DNA from: an uncultured Bacteroidota bacterium
Lineage (GTDB): Bacteria > Bacteroidota > Bacteroidia > Flavobacteriales > UA16
Direction of reading: 5' to 3'
Length of the DNA stretch: 22,006 nucleotides
NCBI GenBank assembly: GCA_902535565.1
Contig: CACAUH010000017.1
Location: forward strand, 1-22,006
The first letter of the stretch is position 1. Each line of letters opens with the position of its first letter. Below the pieces are notes generated by a model. That model ran no database searches, was not told where the DNA came from, and saw only the letters and a program-made list of their open reading frames with translations. A program made the position numbers and the translations under genes. This document shows, piece by piece, positions 15,550 through 22,006 of the stretch.

Positions 15550-17493
15550 TCATCTGTCTCCACCTAGCATTTCTCTGACTTCACTTTCGATCCGTGCAGC
15601 AAAAGCTTCGGTGGTCATTCCTCCAACATCTCCTTCACCCTGCTTGCGCAGAGAAACGGTTCCGTTTTCAGATTCATCTCCTCCCACAATGAGCATGTAC
15701 GGGACTTTATCGAGCTCCGCTTCACGGATCTTCTTCCCGACCTTTTCACTCCGGTCGTCAATGAGGGCGCGAATATCGCGCTTTTCAAGGGATTTTGAAA
15801 CCTCCTTTGCGTAGTCGTTGAACTTGTCACTAACGGGCAGGATTCGCGCCTGTTCCGGAGTGAGCCACAGCGGGAATTTACCGGCGCAGTGCTCGATGAG
15901 AATGGCAACAAAGCGCTCCATCGAACCAAAAGGCGCACGGTGAATCATCACCGGACGGTGTTTTTGATTATCCGACCCCACGTACTCGAGCTCAAAACGC
16001 TCAGGAAGGCTATAGTCAATCTGAACGGTGCCCAACTGCCACTTCCTGCCGATGGCGTCGCGCACCATAAAGTCGAGTTTCGGCCCGTAGAAAGCCGCTT
16101 CTCCCAGCTCTGTGATCGTCTCCAAGCCTTTTTCGACTGCGACCTCAGCAATGGCCTTCTCGGCCTTGTCCCAATTTTCGTCACTGCCAATGTACTTGTC
16201 CGGATTCTCGGGGTCACGGAGCGAAATCTGGGCGATGAAGTCATCGAATTGGAGTGTCTTGAAGATGTACAACACCAAGTCGATGACATTGCTAACCTCT
16301 TCCTTGACCTGGTCTACTGTGCAGAAGATGTGTGCGTCATCCTGCGTGAATCCTCTTGCACGGGTCAACCCGTGGAGTTCTCCACTCTGCTCATACCGAT
16401 AGACGGTTCCAAACTCTGCATACCGAATGGGAAGGTCCCTGTAGCTGCGTGGCCGGCTCTTGTATATCTCGCAGTGGTGCGGACAATTCATGGGCTTCAG
16501 TAGATACTCCTCGCCCTCCGCAGGGGTCTTGATGGGCTGGAAGCTGTCCTCTCCATATTTGGCATAGTGGCCACTGGTCACGTACAACTCCTTGTTTCCA
16601 ATGTGCGGGGTAATCACGGACTGATATCCCATCTTCCGTTGGGCATCCTTCAGGAAATTCTCAAGCCGCATACGAAGCTCAGCACCTTTGGGCAGCCACA
16701 AGGGCAGGCCTTGACCGACTTTTTCGCTGAACGTGAACAGATCCAGCTCCTTTCCCAGCTTCCTGTGGTCCCGTTGTCTGGCTTGCTCAAGCAAATCGAG
16801 GTGCTCTGTTAGCTGTGACTTTTTTGGGAAGGCAATGCCATAAATGCGGGTCAATTGTGGATTGGACTCGTCTCCTTTCCAATATGCGCCGGCAACAGCC
16901 AAGAGTTTGACCGCCTTGATGTGGCCTGTGTGGGGAATGTGCGGCCCTCGACAGAGGTCGGTAAACCCACCTTGGGTGTACAAGGTGATGTTCCCGTCTT
17001 CAAGGTTTTCTAACAGGTCCAGCTTGTAATGGTCCCCCTTGTCCTTGAAGTAGGCAATGGCCTCTGATTTGGGAATCGGTTGGCGCACATATTCGCTCTT
17101 CTGCTTTGCCAGCTCGAGCATTTTCTTTTCCACTTCCGGAAAGTCCTTGTCACTGAATACATGGTCACCGAAATCGACATCGTAGTAGAAACCACCTTCT
17201 ATGGCCGGGCCAACCCAAAACTTGACACCGGGATACAGCGCCTCCAACGCTTCAGCCATCAGGTGGGCGCCACTGTGCCACAAGGTGCTTTGTGCGCCCT
17301 CGTCTCCCCACGTGAGCAACTTCAGGACCACATCGCCGCCTAGCGGACGCTGTGCGTCCCATACTTCGCCGTTCACTTCAGCCGCCAGCACATTTCGAGC
17401 CAGCCCTTCGCTGATCTCTCGTGCAACATCCATGGCTGTGGCGTCATCCTGCGCGAGGCGCACGGTCCCATCCGGAAGGGTGATGTTGATCAT
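15550..17493 (-). CDS. thrS: Threonyl-tRNA synthetase
   Basis: A 647-residue class II aminoacyl-tRNA synthetase that charges tRNA-Thr and edits Ser-tRNA-Thr. The N-terminal TGS domain begins '[10 protein letters not shown]' (1-60). The editing domain has '[11 protein letters not shown]' (His73, His77) and '[10 protein letters not shown]' (Cys181, His185). The catalytic core binds zinc through Cys337 in '[10 protein letters not shown]', His388 in 'DDAHIF' and a histidine in '[10 protein letters not shown]'. The C-terminal anticodon-binding domain follows '[20 protein letters not shown]'. The ATG at 17493 gives the normal TGS start; the longer open frame upstream adds 51 unrelated residues and crosses the likely promoter. 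It heads the thrS-infC-rpmI-rplT operon and its stop directly touches the longest possible infC frame. Confidence 0.97.
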   Translation of the reverse strand: MINITLPDGTVRLAQDDATAMDVAREISEGLARNVLAAEVNGEVWDAQRPLGGDVVLKLLTWGDEGAQSTLWHSGAHLMAEALEALYPGVKFWVGPAIEGGFYYDVDFGDHVFSDKDFPEVEKKMLELAKQKSEYVRQPIPKSEAIAYFKDKGDHYKLDLLENLEDGNITLYTQGGFTDLCRGPHIPHTGHIKAVKLLAVAGAYWKGDESNPQLTRIYGIAFPKKSQLTEHLDLLEQARQRDHRKLGKELDLFTFSEKVGQGLPLWLPKGAELRMRLENFLKDAQRKMGYQSVITPHIGNKELYVTSGHYAKYGEDSFQPIKTPAEGEEYLLKPMNCPHHCEIYKSRPRSYRDLPIRYAEFGTVYRYEQSGELHGLTRARGFTQDDAHIFCTVDQVKEEVSNVIDLVLYIFKTLQFDDFIAQISLRDPENPDKYIGSDENWDKAEKAIAEVAVEKGLETITELGEAAFYGPKLDFMVRDAIGRKWQLGTVQIDYSLPERFELEYVGSDNQKHRPVMIHRAPFGSMERFVAILIEHCAGKFPLWLTPEQARILPVSDKFNDYAKEVSKSLEKRDIRALIDDRSEKVGKKIREAELDKVPYMLIVGGDESENGTVSLRKQGEGDVGGMTTEAFAARIESEVREMLGGDR

Positions 17494-17510
17494 GTTTTCT
17501 TGATTCCATG

Positions 17511-17518
17511 CAAAGATA
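17511..17518 (-). promoter_or_regulatory. Perfect Bacteroidota -7 element before thrS
   Basis: The minus strand reads TATCTTTG here, an exact match to the TAnnTTTG -7 consensus of Bacteroidota housekeeping promoters. Transcription would start near 17505, about a dozen bases before the thrS ATG at 17493. A TTTG lies upstream at 17552-17549 but at 30 bases it is too distant to be a standard -33 box, so the upstream half is weak. Confidence 0.5.
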
Positions 17519-17666
17519 GCCCCCGCTTCGCCCCGTGTGGAGGACTTCCAAAAGGATGTCAAAACTCCGCTTAATAGCAGGCCCCCACATACCACAAGAC
17601 AGCAGGTCGCCATTGTATTGATGAAGACTGGGAACACCCTGGTCACGTATCCCCGAACTGCACACC

Positions 17667-18356
17667 ATGAATTCTCCTCTATCTAGATTTCTCTGCCCCC
17701 TCCTCACCTTCTTGATGTCCCACTGGATTCTCTCTGCCTCCCCGCAAGACCTGAGGGATTTCGATGCATTCATTCATCATGTGCGTATAGAAGCCAATTC
17801 GGGAAACCCCGAGCGCATCGCCGATTGTTTCGCCGCCCTCATCGTCTCAGATGCCCAATGTGGTCCGCAACCATTCGGCGATGTCATGGGCTATGATGCC
17901 CAACGGTTTGGATGGAGCCAACTTGGCGAGGACATCGCCCGATTCGCCGATGGCTTCGTGTTGGTCGACGCCGATGGGACCATGACCAACTTGCACGCCC
18001 GTGCTACAGGTCAATCCCATTACCTCGACATTCTGGGAGACCGGGTGAAATTTCGGCGTGAAGCCGGAAACCATGGCAGCATTATCGCCATGCTGGATGC
18101 CGGAACATTATCCGGTCAGATTGATCCAACGCGCTGGACGGTCACCCGCGATGGCGTCAAATGGACCCCGGTCGTGGCCGTCATTCCCAACATGGGCAAG
18201 GTCAAGGGCTACATCGGCGAAGACTATGTCAAGCAATCCAAAACCCAAGGAGACGTGAAGTTGACTGCCCAATTTGACGGCCGCAGGTGGGCACTAACAG
18301 GGTACGAACGCACCCGCCCCGAACTCGCCTTCAAGGACGTCCTCGCCAAGCCTTGA
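17667..18356 (+). CDS. Secreted or periplasmic protein of unknown function
   Basis: A 229-residue protein with a likely signal peptide (positively charged start, hydrophobic run around residues 8-24, cleavage near 'LSAS|PQD'). The mature part opens with a helical segment '[20 protein letters not shown]' and continues as mixed alpha/beta sequence. '[22 protein letters not shown]' and '[20 protein letters not shown]' are strand-rich and the latter could close a lipocalin- or NTF2-like barrel, but I do not recognise a family. There is one Cys pair (Cys at about 54 and 65) that could form a disulfide outside the cytoplasm. It diverges from thrS across a 173-base gap, and its last 26 bases overlap the 3' end of the convergent hotdog gene. 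Confidence 0.75.
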   Translation: MNSPLSRFLCPLLTFLMSHWILSASPQDLRDFDAFIHHVRIEANSGNPERIADCFAALIVSDAQCGPQPFGDVMGYDAQRFGWSQLGEDIARFADGFVLVDADGTMTNLHARATGQSHYLDILGDRVKFRREAGNHGSIIAMLDAGTLSGQIDPTRWTVTRDGVKWTPVVAVIPNMGKVKGYIGEDYVKQSKTQGDVKLTAQFDGRRWALTGYERTRPELAFKDVLAKP

Positions 18357-18837
18357 GGTGCCAGTGCACGGCAGCTTCAGCGCAATGTTCGCCAGAAGCG
18401 TCGTAAAGCGAGGAGTGTTGAACAATGCGCGCGATGCCCTCGGCCTCCAACACGCCGGTCAGTCCCAAGACGTCCGGCGTGTTTCTGTTGGCTTTGGCCA
18501 CACAATTCCCTTTTGGCTTGGCCAAATAGTCAATTTCTAACCTCGCCATGATGATGCGGTAATTCCGCATGCCCACCTCGAGGAGAATCGAGGCACCAGA
18601 AGAAAACTCGAGTGCCGCGGCAATGGCACAAGCGTGCATTCCTCCGAGATGGTTTCGATTGGATTTACGGTCGGGCAACGCCACAATCACAGCTTCTTCT
18701 GATACGGTATCGATTCGAATTCTGTGGGGACGATTGAATGGCAAGGCCATCCTCATCAGCCGGTCCAAGGCCGCAGGACTCCCCTGCCTTGCCAACCCCA
18801 AAGCACGATCGGCTCTTGTTGCAACCCAAGCGTTCAT
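18331..18837 (-). CDS. DUF4442/PaaI-like hotdog-fold protein (putative thioesterase)
   Basis: A 168-residue single hotdog domain. The motif 'NRNHLGGMHACAIAAALEF' (61-79) is the start of the long central helix with the Asn-His and Gly-Gly residues that form the active site in PaaI/DUF4442 thioesterases. 'IIMARLEIDYLAKPKG' and '[28 protein letters not shown]' are the following beta strands. Members hydrolyse acyl-CoA or related thioesters, but the substrate cannot be told. The start ATG overlaps the stop of the NTP pyrophosphohydrolase gene by four bases (ATGA), so translation is coupled. The 3' end overlaps the convergent secreted-protein gene by 26 bases without a terminator between them. Confidence 0.83.
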   Translation of the reverse strand: MNAWVATRADRALGLARQGSPAALDRLMRMALPFNRPHRIRIDTVSEEAVIVALPDRKSNRNHLGGMHACAIAAALEFSSGASILLEVGMRNYRIIMARLEIDYLAKPKGNCVAKANRNTPDVLGLTGVLEAEGIARIVQHSSLYDASGEHCAEAAVHWHLKAWRGRP

Positions 18838-19256
18838 GATGGCTCAGGCTTCAATTCCACACCCCAATGCGCCAAAACACCGGAAATGTCAGGCCGGAAA
18901 TAATTGGGGCCCTTCATCACCTTGCCATCTTCCCGGTAAATGGGCTTCCCATTGGGGCCCAGCTTGGACATGTTAGAATCCTGAATGGTCCGGAACACAT
19001 CCGCCATCACGTCCTGCATCCCATGCGTGACCATCGTGCCGCACAAGATGTAGAGCATGTCGCCCAAAGCATCCGCCACTTCCACCATGTCACCCGCCCG
19101 CACTGCGTCCAAGTATTCATCATTTTCCTCGGCCATCAAACGATGACGAAGCGCCATCTCCTCGGTGGAGATCTCAATTGTGGGACTGGATTCATGGCGC
19201 AAGCCATAGGTTTTGTGGAACAAGCCCACCGCGTCAATGCATTCTCTCAATGTCAT
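18834..19256 (-). CDS. MazG/PRA-PH-like nucleoside triphosphate pyrophosphohydrolase
   Basis: A 140-residue all-alpha protein of the MazG/phosphoribosyl-ATP pyrophosphohydrolase superfamily. The metal-binding signature EExxE...ExxD is present: Glu43, Glu44 and Glu47 in 'AEENDEY', then Glu59, Asp62 and Asp66 in 'VEVADALGD'. The C-terminal 'DSNMSKLGPNGKPIYREDGKVMKGPNYFRPD' is typical of a conserved stand-alone subfamily. Such enzymes split NTPs to NMP and pyrophosphate, often for damaged or non-canonical nucleotides. The ATG at 19256 is chosen because the frame's upstream 12 residues are unconserved. Its stop overlaps the hotdog gene start, and it diverges from moxR over 114 bases. Confidence 0.88.
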   Translation of the reverse strand: MTLRECIDAVGLFHKTYGLRHESSPTIEISTEEMALRHRLMAEENDEYLDAVRAGDMVEVADALGDMLYILCGTMVTHGMQDVMADVFRTIQDSNMSKLGPNGKPIYREDGKVMKGPNYFRPDISGVLAHWGVELKPEPS

Positions 19257-19294
19257 GGGGACAAGATGGCCAACATCTTTTAACCGCCACACTC

Positions 19295-19305
19295 CCCCTT
19301 AGGGG
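19295..19305. promoter_or_regulatory. Small palindrome in the mazG-like/moxR divergent gap
   Basis: CCCCT-T-AGGGG is an 11-base palindrome in the middle of the gap between the divergent NTP-pyrophosphohydrolase and moxR genes. Downstream on the plus strand TATTTTAG (19319-19326) matches the -7 consensus TAnnTTTG with one mismatch and could be the moxR promoter. A role as operator is a guess. Confidence 0.25.
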
Positions 19306-19370
19306 ATGGTGTCAATCCTATTTTAGCGCTTGGCGTAGACGGGAATGAACCTTACACGACACCTAAACAA

Positions 19371-20408
19371 ATGGAAAGCCAACCTCTTGCCCCCTCCGTG
19401 GACTCCGCGAACAATGGTCACGCGGACATTCAGGCCTTGACCGAGCGCATCGTCGCTGCCAGCTCCTTTGTCGATCCATTGCGGCATGAAGTCGGCAAAG
19501 TCGTCGTCGGACAAAAAGGCATGGTCGACACCCTTCTTATTGGATTGCTCGCAGATGGACACGTGCTGCTGGAGGGCGTTCCAGGATTGGCCAAGACCCT
19601 CGCCATTCAAACGCTGAGTCAAGCGGTGGACGTCGACTTCAGTCGCATCCAATTCACCCCTGATCTCTTGCCTGCGGATGTGGTGGGTACGATGATATAC
19701 AACCAGAAAGAAGAGGCATTTTCAGTGAGCAAGGGGCCCATTTTTGCCCACTTCGTCCTCGCCGACGAAATCAACCGCGCCCCTGCCAAGGTTCAAAGTG
19801 CGCTGCTCGAAGCCATGCAAGAGAGGCAGGTGACCATCGGGTCGGAAACCTTCCCCTTGCCAAAACCCTTTCTTGTCCTCGCTACGCAAAACCCAGTGGA
19901 ACAGGAAGGCACCTATCCCCTTCCCGAAGCGCAAGTCGACCGCTTCCTGCTTAAGGCTGTGATTGACTACCCCTCACCAGAGGAGGAACAACACATTCTT
20001 CGAGCCCAAGTGGCAGCGGGACCCAAGCCCACCGTTTTGCCTGTTATCAAGCCCGATGCCATGCTGCATGCGCGAGAACTTGTTCGAGAGATTTACATGG
20101 ACGAAAAGGTGGAGCGGTACATCGTGCAATTGGTTCATGCGACGCGACGCCCAGAAAACCACAGCATGGGTCACCTCGCACCGCTCATCGGCTTCGGGGC
20201 ATCACCACGGGCGACCATCGGCCTGGCCCTTGCAGGCAAAGCACGAGCGTTCATGTCCCACAGGGGATACGTTATCCCCGAAGACATCCGAGCGGTCGCC
20301 ATGGATGTGTTGCGCCACAGAATTGGCTTGACGTTTGAGGCGGAAGCCGAAGAAATCCGTCAAGAACAAATCGTGACCGAAATTCTAGACCAGGTTCAGG
20401 TTCCCTGA
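19371..20408 (+). CDS. moxR: MoxR-type AAA+ ATPase
   Basis: A 345-residue MoxR-family AAA+ ATPase, thought to act as a chaperone that matures or inserts metal into partner proteins together with von Willebrand A domain proteins. Walker A is 'GVPGLAKT' (69-76), Walker B is 'LADEINRAP' (130-138), sensor 1 is in 'VLATQNPVEQEGTYPLPEAQVDRF', and 'GASPRATIGLALAGKARA' carries the sensor 2 arginine. The C-terminal lid 'YVIPEDIRAVAMDVLRHRIGL' is typical. It opens the aerotolerance-type cluster: the DUF58 gene follows after two bases, then a BatD-like gene and batA sequence. In Bacteroidota this cluster is linked to oxygen tolerance and envelope integrity. The start is the first ATG giving a normal N-terminus. 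Confidence 0.96.
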   Translation: MESQPLAPSVDSANNGHADIQALTERIVAASSFVDPLRHEVGKVVVGQKGMVDTLLIGLLADGHVLLEGVPGLAKTLAIQTLSQAVDVDFSRIQFTPDLLPADVVGTMIYNQKEEAFSVSKGPIFAHFVLADEINRAPAKVQSALLEAMQERQVTIGSETFPLPKPFLVLATQNPVEQEGTYPLPEAQVDRFLLKAVIDYPSPEEEQHILRAQVAAGPKPTVLPVIKPDAMLHARELVREIYMDEKVERYIVQLVHATRRPENHSMGHLAPLIGFGASPRATIGLALAGKARAFMSHRGYVIPEDIRAVAMDVLRHRIGLTFEAEAEEIRQEQIVTEILDQVQVP

Positions 20409-20410
20409 TC

Positions 20411-21277
20411 ATGGAGGCGTCCGAGCTTATTCGACGTGTCCGAAGGGTGGAACTGCGCGCCCGAGGCTTGAGCAATCAGGTCTTTTCGGGAGAATATCAC
20501 AGCGCCTTCAAAGGCAGGGGCATGGCCTTCAGTGAAAACCGAGCCTATCAACACGGCGACGAAATCCGCACCATCGATTGGAACGTGACCGCCAGAATGC
20601 GCGCCCCATATGTAAAGGTGTTCCAGGAGGAGCGCGAATTGACGGCCATGCTCTTGATTGATGTCAGTGCTTCGGGAACCATTGGCAGCCGCGGATCAAC
20701 CAAGCGAGAACTGGCTGCAGAATTGGCTGCAGTGTTGGCTTTTTCGGCCGGACAGAACAACGACAAAATCGGAGCGCTTCTTTTCACCGACCGAATCGAG
20801 CGCTACGTCCCCCCAAAAAAGGGCCGCAGCCATATCCTCCGAATCGTTCGAGAGATCATCGACCTAAAGCCGGAAGGCCAAGGCACGGACATTGCAGCTG
20901 CCTTAGAACACTTCGGCCGGGCCATGAAAAAACGCTGTATCGCTTTTCTCATCAGTGACCTTCAGGACCGTGGTTTTGAGGACATCCTTAAAAGAACCGC
21001 AAGACGCCACGACCTCGTCGCGCTTCAATTGCGCGACGCCATCGAAGGCAAGGCAATGAAACTGGGGTGGATTTCCAGCTTCGACCCTGAGTCCAAGGCC
21101 ATGGGGCACATCGGAACAGGATCACTTCGATGGCGGAAACGATACGAAAAGGCATTGTCAGAGCACCAATCGCGCCTTGACTCAGAGATGAAACGGGCTG
21201 GCGTGGATCACGCAGTGCTCCTTACGGACCAGCCCTATGTCCAACCCCTGATGCAGTTGTTTGATCGCCGTGGCTGA
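20411..21277 (+). CDS. DUF58 domain protein (MoxR-associated, vWA-like)
   Basis: A 288-residue DUF58 protein. The family signature 'GDEIRTIDWNVTAR' is at residues 49-62, preceded by 'GEYHSAFKGRGMAFSENRAY'. A von Willebrand A-like fold follows with a MIDAS-type 'DVSAS' at 84-88 and 'GTDIAAALEHF' later. It has no membrane segments, as is usual for the short form. DUF58 proteins are encoded next to moxR and are likely its substrates or adaptors. The ATG at 20411 comes two bases after the moxR stop, so the genes are co-translated. The downstream gene overlaps its 3' end by eight bases. Confidence 0.94.
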   Translation: MEASELIRRVRRVELRARGLSNQVFSGEYHSAFKGRGMAFSENRAYQHGDEIRTIDWNVTARMRAPYVKVFQEERELTAMLLIDVSASGTIGSRGSTKRELAAELAAVLAFSAGQNNDKIGALLFTDRIERYVPPKKGRSHILRIVREIIDLKPEGQGTDIAAALEHFGRAMKKRCIAFLISDLQDRGFEDILKRTARRHDLVALQLRDAIEGKAMKLGWISSFDPESKAMGHIGTGSLRWRKRYEKALSEHQSRLDSEMKRAGVDHAVLLTDQPYVQPLMQLFDRRG

Positions 21278-21698
21278 CCTCCGAATCTTCCTGCTCCTTT
21301 GTGGTCTGTCCACCCCTGGATTTGCCATGCCTCAAGCCACCTTCTCCTTGGTGGCTGACCGAGACAGCGTAGGCATTGGAGAAGCTCTTGTCCTAACATT
21401 GGAGTCCGACGAACCATTGACCGAAGGACAGCGCTGGGAATGGCCGATTCTTGAAGTGGGCGACTCGCTTGCCCAAGGATGGGAAATCCTGCGCACTGGC
21501 CCCCATTGACAGCGCTGCATCCCCCTCCCTCGCAGCGGGACTTCGTCGCACACAGCAAATTGAGGTCCTCGCTTGGGACACCGGATTCAAAGTCATCGAG
21601 CCGATTGTGCTGGGCACTTCCGGCCCCAACCCAATCTCGAGCACCCCACTGTTGGTGCAAGTGGGAGCGCACACCCTCGAACAAAACCCAGCCCCGCG
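21270..21698 (+). pseudogene. BatD-like/Bat-locus secreted protein, frameshifted and truncated by inversion junction
   Basis: GTG at 21270 (overlapping the DUF58 stop) begins a protein with a signal peptide 'VADLRIFLLLCGLSTPGFA' and then a beta-rich domain, 'FSLVADRDSVGIGEALVLTL' and on, as in the Bat-locus protein usually found between DUF58 and batA in Bacteroidota. The frame stops at 21507-21509. Removing one C from the run C5 at 21500-21504 restores reading as 'GPIDSAASPSLAAGL', 'VLAWDTGFKVIEPIVLGTSG' and 'STPLLVQVGAHTLEQNPAPRPV', all in keeping with this family. Homology then ends near 21696, where the opposite strand encodes batA. So the gene has a one-base frameshift and lacks its C-terminal part. 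Sequencing or assembly error near a contig end is a serious alternative for both defects. Confidence 0.7.
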
Positions 21699-21699
21699 G
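21694..21699. other. Inversion or chimera junction at a CCGCGG palindrome
   Basis: Plus-strand coding similarity to the BatD-like protein stops at about 21693-21698 and minus-strand similarity to BatA begins at about 21696. The point of exchange coincides with the 6-base palindrome CCGCGG. A palindrome reads the same on both strands, so it can supply the microhomology needed to join sequences in inverted orientation, in the cell or during library making or assembly. Confidence 0.55.
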
Positions 21700-22006
21700 C
21701 CAGTTTCCAGCGCGTTTATTCCGTCTTGCACCACGCGGTGGTCCGTGGTCAGCGGGACTTGGGTAAAGCTTTCTCCTTCGTACACCACGACGCCCACCCG
21801 GTCAAACGGTCTGTCCTCTACAAATTCATTGGCTACAGCTTTGGCGGCTTCGAGACGGTTGGGTCTGAAGTCCTTGCTTAACATGCTGGCAGAGGCGTCC
21901 ATTGCCATCACAATGTCAATACCCTCGCGCGTCATGTTCTCAATACTCGATGAGCTTTGCGGGCCGGCCATCACAAACAGAATCAGGCCCAATGCCAGTG
22001 TTCTTA
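21696..22006 (-). CDS. batA: BatA-like vWA membrane protein, inverted internal fragment
   Basis: Reading leftward from the window edge, the minus strand encodes 'RTLALGLILFVMAGPQSSSS' (end of a membrane helix plus the PQ motif), then 'GIDIVMAMDASASMLSKDF' with the MIDAS DxSxS, 'PNRLEAAKAVANEFVEDRPF', 'RVGVVVYEGESFTQVPLTTD' and finally 'VVQDGINALETGR'. This is the N-terminal vWA part of BatA. After the Arg at 21698-21696 the frame stays open but is only the complement of the BatD-like gene. batA normally follows that gene on the same strand, so this piece is inverted. Both ends are missing: the 5' end is outside the window and the rest of the vWA domain is lost at the junction. Confidence 0.8.

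Noticed and set aside
17494..17646. N-terminal extension of thrS by 51 residues
   Set aside because: The extension is unlike any threonyl-tRNA synthetase and crosses a perfect -7 promoter element; the TGS domain begins at the ATG at 17493.
21393..21695. Continuation of the minus-strand batA frame to 21393
   Set aside because: After 'ALETGR' the residues are Cys/Pro/Ser-rich and unlike a vWA domain; this part is the complement of the Bat-locus gene.
1..22006. tRNA genes, CRISPR arrays, insertion sequences, prophage or defence systems
   Set aside because: No cloverleaf, regularly spaced repeats, transposase or integrase motifs, or known defence genes were seen by eye on either strand.

Overview
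The window (about 22 kb, GC rich, mid-50s % by eye) looks like chromosomal DNA of a Bacteroidota member, probably a flavobacteria-like marine or aquatic lineage. Grounds: the serC-serA-DUF1015 cluster with a short SerA lacking an ACT domain, a DUF4476-like secreted protein, an aerotolerance-type moxR-DUF58-batA locus, poor Shine-Dalgarno sites, and a perfect Bacteroidota -7 element (TAnnTTTG) before thrS. No tRNA, rRNA, CRISPR array, insertion sequence or prophage was seen. Most of the window is ordinary, densely packed core genome.

Layout. 1-1670 (+): the 3' end of rny (ribonuclease Y) abuts a Wzx-like polysaccharide flippase. 1699-2379 (+): secreted DUF4476-like protein. 2475-6738 (+): serC, serA and DUF1015 (serine biosynthesis cluster), then yggS (PLP homeostasis) and a small two-helix membrane protein. 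6757-8897 (-): an ATP-grasp ligase and a sarcosine-oxidase-like flavoenzyme, translationally coupled by an ATGA overlap and preceded by a leader with a strong intrinsic terminator and a possible antiterminator. 9098-11548 (-): priA. 11635-14244 (+): bcp peroxiredoxin, then recA overlapping a TPR lipoprotein gene, ended by a bidirectional terminator. 14315-17493 (-): thrS-infC-rpmI-rplT translation operon, with infC lacking any AUG start. 17667-18356 (+): secreted protein of unknown function. 18331-19256 (-): MazG-like NTP pyrophosphohydrolase and DUF4442 hotdog protein, coupled by an ATGA overlap. 19371-22006: moxR and DUF58 (+), then a damaged BatD-like gene joined head-on to an inverted fragment of batA.

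Two places deserve most attention. The first is the ATP-grasp/flavin amine oxidase pair at 6757-9010: two enzymes committed to the same transcript with a candidate attenuator, in a combination that suggests a small amino-acid-derived metabolite or peptide pathway I cannot name. The second is the right edge: the gene after DUF58 carries a C-run frameshift and then, near a CCGCGG palindrome at 21694-21699, switches to antisense batA sequence. This is what a local inversion of the 3' end of that gene plus the 5' half of batA would give, or else a misassembly at a contig end. The infC start (UUG or AUC, never AUG) is a clear regulatory oddity in line with IF3 self-control.
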